Shown: piece by piece, positions 6,551 through 8,589 of the stretch
How the letters are laid out: every line of letters begins with the position of its first letter
How positions within the stretch are numbered: position 1 is the stretch's first letter
Assembly (NCBI GenBank): GCA_905207625.1
Contig: CAJLLT010000038.1
Span: forward strand, 1-8,589
Length of the DNA stretch: 8,589 nucleotides
From: an uncultured Eubacteriales bacterium
Lineage (GTDB): Bacteria; Bacillota; Clostridia; Oscillospirales; UBA644
Direction of reading: 5' to 3'
Program-made: the position numbers and the translations under genes
Notes under the pieces: model-generated
What the model was told of the DNA's origin: nothing
The model's database searches: none
What the model saw: the letters and a program-made list of their open reading frames with translations, nothing else

Positions 6551-6567
6551 ATTACCATATATTACCA
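6551..6567. repeat. Short direct repeat ATTACCA, one helical turn apart
   Basis: ATTACCA occurs at 6551-6557 and 6561-6567, exactly 10 bp apart, just upstream of the membrane protein gene start and beside the divergent micro-ORF promoter. Two half-sites on one face of the helix could be a regulator-binding site. The spacing suggests this; nothing else supports it. Confidence 0.35.
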
Positions 6568-6588
6568 ATTTAAAAATCGTACGAAATA

Positions 6589-6617
6589 TTTACAAATTTG
6601 CCATGATGTGGTATAAT
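6589..6617 (+). promoter_or_regulatory. Extended -10 promoter for micro-ORF 1
   Basis: TTTACA (6589-6594), 17-bp spacer, TATAAT (6612-6617), with TG at 6609-6610 giving a TGGTATAAT extended -10. It has the same architecture as the promoter at 7544-7572. A start near 6624 would leave about 40 nt of leader before the GTG start. CAAATTTG at 6593-6600, a palindrome, overlaps the end of the -35 box and could be an operator. Confidence 0.8.
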
Positions 6618-6665
6618 TATATGACGTCAAAAAGCCTGTGATCAGGGCGGGAAGGAGACAAAAAT

Positions 6666-6818
6666 GTGTCGGGACACGATGATGCAAGGACTCGTATACA
6701 TATAATAGAGGATATCATACACCGTATCTCCACTATAGACCGGGATCAGGTCGCAATCGCCGCATACCTGTCGGCCCTCGAGAGTCAAGGGACACCGCAG
6801 GACGTCAGTGAGGGTTGA
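6666..6818 (+). CDS. Micro-ORF 1 (50 aa), paralogue of micro-ORF 2
   Basis: A 50-aa acidic, probably helical protein starting MSGHDDARTR, with the core IIHRISTIDRDQ and then YLSALE before a short tail. The GTG start at 6666 is supported by AAGGAG (6652-6657) about 8 nt upstream, by its own strong promoter, and by alignment with the 46-aa product at 7644-7784. Shared positions include DD, I, I-HR, T-DRDQ, YL and LE. Two paralogues with the same promoter architecture are good evidence that this short frame is a real gene. The start is odd: ATG and GTG overlap as ATGTG (6664-6668), and the ATG opens a different 13-codon frame that could compete with or modulate translation. It converges on the XRE repressor gene. 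Function unknown; see the findings for its likeness to repressor C-terminal helices. Confidence 0.72.
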   Translation: MSGHDDARTRIHIIEDIIHRISTIDRDQVAIAAYLSALESQGTPQDVSEG

Positions 6819-6840
6819 TTATAGACACATTGCAGACGCT

Positions 6841-6883
6841 GGGGCTCGCCGATTATTCGGCGGGCTCCCTTGCATTATTTTTT
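6841..6883 (+). terminator. Terminator after micro-ORF 1
   Basis: GGGGCTCGCCGA (6841-6852) pairs with TCGGCGGGCTCC (6857-6868) over 12 positions, including two G-T pairs, around a TTAT loop. It is followed by TTGCATTATTTTTT ending at 6883. It sits 22 nt past the micro-ORF stop and runs into the end of the convergent XRE gene. The minus strand has no T tract, so it acts on the plus strand. Confidence 0.75.
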
Positions 6884-7237
6884 ATCCCCGTTGTCAAAGC
6901 CCTGAAGGAAGTTTAAAAGCAGACGGAGTTTTTCGGTAGGCAACTCCATGACCCTCTCCAGGAGTTTTAGTTTTTCCGGATCTTGACAGATTTGCGCCCA
7001 GACCTCATCATTGACGAATTTGGGCTTCCCCGCGTTATCGCAAAACCCTAAAATATAGGACGGAGACACATCAAATATCTCCGAAATTTTTAAAATCGTA
7101 GTCTGGCTTACGTCTCGCTGTCCCGTCTCTATTTTGCTGACAGCTGATTTAGTTTGAAAACCGAGCTTGTTTGCAAGCTCCTCCTGTGTCATCCTTTTGC
7201 TTTTCCGCAGGTTTTTGATTATTTCTCCTGTTGTCAT
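6875..7237 (-). CDS. XRE/Cro-CI family transcriptional regulator
   Basis: A 120-aa DNA-binding protein. Residues about 4-60 form an HTH_3-type domain: IIKNLRKSKRMTQEELANKLG, then the recognition region SAVSKIETGQRDVS, then ILKISEIFDVSPSYILGF. The C-terminal half (about 80-115) is helical, with PEKLKL, MELPTE and LLNFLQGF, and ends FDNGDKK. This is probably a dimerisation or interaction segment, since no peptidase or ligand domain is visible. ATG 7237 was preferred to GTG 7246 because the G-rich Shine-Dalgarno (AAGGGGGG, 7247-7254) lies 9 nt before the ATG but directly abuts the GTG. A 53-aa membrane protein gene ends 25 nt upstream on the same strand, so they are likely co-transcribed. As the only full regulator in the element, it is the natural candidate to control the micro-ORF and recombinase promoters. 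Confidence 0.92.
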   Translation of the reverse strand: MTTGEIIKNLRKSKRMTQEELANKLGFQTKSAVSKIETGQRDVSQTTILKISEIFDVSPSYILGFCDNAGKPKFVNDEVWAQICQDPEKLKLLERVMELPTEKLRLLLNFLQGFDNGDKK

Positions 7238-7262
7238 TTTTACCACCCCCCCTTATAATACA

Positions 7263-7424
7263 TCACCTATTGGGCGCACTGTCAACGTCTTTTTTTGACA
7301 CATTTTGATCAGGAGGTGTTTTTGTAGTAGATGTTCCAAGAGTGAGGGACAATATGATGCTTAAAATAATGAATCCAACAACACCAATAAGTACGGATAA
7401 TAGGCAGCCTGTTTTTCGCTTCAT
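7263..7424 (-). CDS. Small single-pass membrane protein (53 aa) upstream of the XRE gene
   Basis: ATG 7424 opens a 53-codon frame beginning MKRKTGCLLSVLIGVVGF, continuing through a hydrophobic helix (about residues 8-30) and ending in a polar Thr/Pro/Asp/Lys-rich tail that stops at 7263. AAAAGG lies about 11 nt upstream. A basic start, one TM segment and a short hydrophilic tail are what a genuine small membrane protein looks like. It starts about 120 bp from the -35 box of the divergent micro-ORF 2 promoter, just as the 222-aa protein is placed relative to micro-ORF 1, and may be the shrunken counterpart of that protein. It probably shares an operon with the XRE gene. Function unknown. Confidence 0.65.
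   Translation of the reverse strand: MKRKTGCLLSVLIGVVGFIILSIILSLTLGTSTTKTPPDQNVSKKDVDSAPNR
7280..7300. promoter_or_regulatory. Inverted repeat TGTCAA-N9-TTGACA, possible XRE operator/promoter element
   Basis: TGTCAA (7280-7285) and TTGACA (7295-7300) are perfect 6-bp inverted arms. Read on the minus strand, the arm at 7285-7280 is a consensus -35 (TTGACA), followed 19 bp later by TATTAT (7260-7255), which could be a suboptimal internal promoter for the XRE gene. The site lies inside the 53-aa coding frame, so its regulatory role is uncertain. Confidence 0.35.
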
Positions 7425-7543
7425 GTTTTTTACGCCTTTTTAATACCGGATCTTCCGGGTTTATTTTATTTTAAGTCGCTTAGCGACGATTTTTCCCTTT
7501 CTGAATTATTATCGTATATTTGACAATGCAAAACTCTTTTTTA

Positions 7544-7572
7544 TTTACAATTCTGTAAAAATCTGTTATAAT
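7544..7572 (+). promoter_or_regulatory. Extended -10 promoter with overlapping operator-like dyad for micro-ORF 2
   Basis: TTTACA (7544-7549), 17-bp spacer, TATAAT (7567-7572), with TG at 7564-7565 (TGTTATAAT). This is the same architecture as the promoter at 6589-6617. The -35 box forms one arm of a perfect dyad, TTTACA-ATTC-TGTAAA (7544-7559). A repressor bound there would block the promoter, and the XRE product is the obvious candidate. The leader to the ATG at 7644 is about 65 nt. Confidence 0.78.
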
Positions 7573-7643
7573 TGAAACAGCCCGACGTGAGGACCGAACC
7601 TTGTGCGACAGCGCTTGGAATACAAAGAAGGGAGTCAAAAGAT

Positions 7644-7784
7644 ATGTCCTCCGATGACAGAGAAGAGATGATAGTACATATCCTGCATCGCCTGGCAACC
7701 CTTGACCGGGATCAGATGCTTATTTTCAGGGTTTATCTCCGGAAGCTTGAGGGGTACCCGGAAAAGCTTGAAGAAAATCTGTAA
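7644..7784 (+). CDS. Micro-ORF 2 (46 aa), paralogue of micro-ORF 1
   Basis: A 46-aa charged, helix-prone protein starting MSSDDREEMIVHILHR, with LATLDRDQM, then VYLRKLEGYPEKLEENL at the end. ATG 7644 has AAGGGAG (7628-7634) 9 nt upstream. A longer frame starting at 7572 would begin within the -10 box, so it is not real. It shares the core [IL]HR[IL][SA]T[IL]DRDQ and YL--LE with micro-ORF 1. Its last 59 nt overlap, on the opposite strand, the C-terminal coding trace of a broken XRE gene. No terminator is obvious directly after it. Function unknown, but the duplicated context makes it a real gene candidate despite its size. Confidence 0.7.
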   Translation: MSSDDREEMIVHILHRLATLDRDQMLIFRVYLRKLEGYPEKLEENL

Positions 7785-7848
7785 TAAGCCTCGGGGTTTC
7801 GGTGGGAAGATCCAGGATCGTTTCGGCAAGCCGCAGTTTTTCGGGCTT
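7726..7848 (-). pseudogene. C-terminal remnant of a second XRE-family regulator
   Basis: Read on the minus strand from 7848, this frame gives KPEKLRLAETILDLPTE, then TPRLITDFLQAF, and ends in SGDKP with a TGA at 7728-7726. It matches the C-terminal third of the intact XRE protein at 6875-7237 (DPEKLKLLERVMELPTE, LRLLLNFLQGF, NGDKK) at about half of the aligned residues. The open frame continues to about 7905 but contains no ATG, GTG or TTG start, and no helix-turn-helix can be recognised. I call it a 5'-truncated pseudogene. It occupies the same convergent position after micro-ORF 2 as the intact XRE has after micro-ORF 1. Confidence 0.72.
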
Positions 7849-7908
7849 TGAAGAACCCCGGTTCCCAATATCAGTGAAAACCTTGCATATGTAAGCAGAG
7901 TCACATTA

Positions 7909-8123
7909 TAAAATGCAAATTGTATCTGAATCCTTTTATATACACTACAGTAACTGATGTAATTTATTCTCACTGTCATATGTATTATATATCAAAAACA
8001 AGCCTGTGTCAAGACTGTACGTAAAAATTTGTCATATTTAAGAGAAATAATATAGCAAGGGGTGGGGAAACCTCAACATTGTGACTGTTTAAGCATAATT
8101 TTGGTGAATTATAAAAATCCAAA
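7909..8123. other. AT-rich non-coding region
   Basis: About 215 bp of AT-rich DNA with stops in all frames and no credible gene. A GC-rich patch, GGGGTGGGGAAACCTC near 8060-8075, can form only a 4-bp hairpin. I looked here for the second element boundary (a core like GGTGGA followed by cotJC codons for PDGEL) and did not find it. Confidence 0.5.
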
Positions 8124-8172
8124 TAAAATAAGACAGCCAGCAAACCTGAATTCTGCGGACTGTCTTATTTTA
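8124..8172. terminator. Long AT-flanked hairpin, probable bidirectional terminator
   Basis: TAAAATAAGACAG (8124-8136) and CTGTCTTATTTTA (8160-8172) form a perfect 13-bp stem. The intervening 23 nt can extend it with CC/GG and GCA/TGC pairs around one bulged A. The A/T-rich outer arms supply a U-rich 3' side in either direction. It may be a back-up terminator for the minus-strand rRNA-tRNA transcript, or a leftover element-end repeat. Confidence 0.55.
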
Positions 8173-8300
8173 CGGATAAAGAAAAATCAGAAACACAATG
8201 CGAGACACAGCCATCCCCAACAAATCAAAATCTCAGCTTATTAGCATATGTAAACTGAAATTAGTAAAAATGTTTTATAAACAGAAAGCAAACATAACTG

Positions 8301-8332
8301 AAAAGAGCACTTGCGAAAGCAAGTGCTCTTTT
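8301..8332 (-). terminator. Terminator of the rRNA-tRNA operon
   Basis: AAAAGAGCACTTGC (8301-8314) and GCAAGTGCTCTTTT (8319-8332) form a perfect 14-bp stem around the tetraloop GAAA (TTTC when read on the minus strand). It begins right after the 3' CCA of the CAU tRNA and, on the minus strand, ends in TTTT. This placement is standard for the end of a stable-RNA operon. Confidence 0.88.
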
Positions 8333-8409
8333 TGGTGGACCATCAGGGACTCGAACCCCGGACCAACCGGTTATGAGCCGGTAGCTCTAACCAACTGAGC
8401 TAATGGTCC
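8333..8409 (-). tRNA. tRNA with CAU anticodon, probably tRNA-Ile2 (lysidine-modified)
   Basis: A 77-nt cloverleaf with encoded CCA: acceptor GGACCAT/ATGGTCC, D arm AGCTCAGTTGGTTAGAGC, anticodon stem ACCGG/CCGGT around loop CTCATAA (anticodon CAT), and T arm with GGTTCGAGTCC. The CTCATAA loop and the C4-G69 and C5-G68 acceptor pairs match isoleucine tRNAs modified by TilS rather than elongator Met tRNAs, which usually have TTCATAC. Automatic tools may label it tRNA-Met. Confidence 0.9.
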
Positions 8410-8414
8410 GTGAT

Positions 8415-8439
8415 CGGAACCGGGTTCAAAGCGGTTCCG
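8415..8439 (-). other. Inter-tRNA hairpin
   Basis: CGGAACCG (8415-8422) and CGGTTCCG (8432-8439) form an 8-bp stem with a 9-nt loop in the spacer between the two tRNA genes. It is probably a processing structure in the precursor transcript. Confidence 0.5.
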
Positions 8440-8444
8440 TTAAA

Positions 8445-8520
8445 TGGTGACCCGTAGGAGAATCGAACTCCTGTTTGCGGCGTGAGAGGCCGCCGTCTTG
8501 AACCGCTTGACCAACGGGCC
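8445..8520 (-). tRNA. tRNA-Glu (CUC anticodon)
   Basis: A 76-nt tRNA with encoded CCA: acceptor GGCCCGT/ACGGGTC, anticodon stem GCGGC/GCCGC around loop CTCTCAC (anticodon CTC, reading GAG), and T arm with GAGTTCGATTCTC. It lies 14 nt after the 5S rRNA end and 35 nt before the CAU tRNA, in the same minus-strand transcript. Confidence 0.93.
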
Positions 8521-8534
8521 ATATAATAAAGGAA

Positions 8535-8589
8535 GAGTCGGCATTGACCTATTTTCCCGGGACGTTGCCATCCAAGTATCTTCGGCACC
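8535..8589 (-). rRNA. rrf: 5S ribosomal RNA, 3' portion (partial)
   Basis: Read on the minus strand from the window edge, the sequence GGTGCCGAAGATACTTGG, followed by CCCGGGAAAATAGGTC and AATGCCGAC, is the conserved 3' third of bacterial 5S rRNA. The gene runs off the right edge. The exact 3' end, about 8535-8537, is estimated from where the terminal-stem sequence (GCCGAC) ends. With the tRNAs after it, this is the distal end of an rRNA operon. Confidence 0.88.

Larger units (their letters stand above)
4305..7910. mobile_element. Serine-recombinase integrative element inserted in cotJC (right end not identified)
   Basis: The left boundary is where cotJC homology stops. The element carries, from left to right, a large serine recombinase, a membrane protein, two micro-ORFs, an XRE repressor, a small membrane protein and an XRE remnant, with no recognisable structural phage or conjugation genes. 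The right boundary given is only where the last element-like coding trace ends. The matching att site and the rest of cotJC were not found before the host-like tRNA/5S genes at 8333-8589. Either the element has lost its right end through rearrangement, or the arrangement is more complex than a simple insertion. Confidence 0.6.

Noticed and set aside
7472..7486. Hairpin GTCGC-TTA-GCGAC between the 53-aa gene and the micro-ORF 2 promoter
   Set aside because: The 5-bp stem with a 3-nt loop and only a broken T run is too weak to call a terminator or riboswitch.
7480..7698. 72-codon minus-strand frame across the micro-ORF 2 promoter
   Set aside because: It runs through a well-formed divergent promoter and has an unremarkable composition and no RBS.
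7635..7979. 114-codon minus-strand frame covering micro-ORF 2
   Set aside because: It is out of frame with the XRE remnant, has no family resemblance and no RBS. The XRE trace in a neighbouring frame explains the conserved sequence.
4305..8300. Possible CRISPR, toxin-antitoxin or phage structural genes in the element
   Set aside because: No regularly spaced repeats, no recognisable toxin fold, and no capsid, portal, terminase or conjugation motifs were seen. The XRE plus micro-ORF pair could be imagined as a toxin-antitoxin system, but they converge instead of forming an operon.
8062..8398. Two short plus-strand frames in the right-hand AT-rich region and tRNA
   Set aside because: One spans a terminator hairpin and the other runs into the CAU tRNA gene. 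Neither has an RBS or a recognisable product.

Overview
The window looks like a chromosomal segment of an endospore-forming Firmicute of class Clostridia. The main evidence is a cotJA-cotJB-cotJC spore-coat operon, an MreB/Mbl-type actin homologue, a DUF4358 lipoprotein paired with a DHHW-family protein, strong AGGAGG-type ribosome binding sites, and frequent TTG/GTG starts. The base composition is moderate, which fits gut Oscillospirales-like lineages, but I cannot fix the genus from sequence alone.

Layout. (1) 1-1766: a perfect consensus sigma-A promoter drives a small multi-pass membrane protein and, 4 nt later, a complete mreB/mbl gene. A strong terminator closes the unit. (2) 1778-3520, minus strand: a lipoprotein (DUF4358) followed by a DHHW/AlgX-like SGNH-fold cell-surface protein. 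(3) 3680-4311, plus strand: cotJA and cotJB are intact, but cotJC stops after about 31 codons, at a conserved Tyr-Gly-Gly. (4) From about 4305 rightwards: an integrated element. It has an imperfect 22-bp dyad at the junction and a 500-aa large serine recombinase reading towards that junction. The recombinase is translationally coupled to an upstream 222-aa single-pass membrane protein. (5) 6525-7850: a duplicated regulatory module. Each copy has a minus-strand short or long TM-anchored protein, a divergent extended -10 promoter (TTTACA-N17-TATAAT) driving a roughly 46-50-aa plus-strand micro-ORF, and a convergent XRE-family repressor. The first XRE is intact; the second is only a C-terminal remnant on the minus strand, overlapping the second micro-ORF. 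(6) 7909-8332: AT-rich non-coding DNA with two strong hairpins. (7) 8333-8589, minus strand: the tail of an rRNA operon, with a 5S rRNA 3' end, tRNA-Glu(CUC), and a CAU-anticodon tRNA that is probably the lysidine-modified tRNA-Ile2.

The most interesting points are the recombinase element splitting cotJC, which recalls skin-type elements that interrupt sporulation genes, and the previously unlabelled tandem module of micro-ORF, XRE repressor and membrane protein that it appears to carry. The 3' part of cotJC is not in this window. Whether the element excises during sporulation, or cotJC is simply dead, cannot be decided here.
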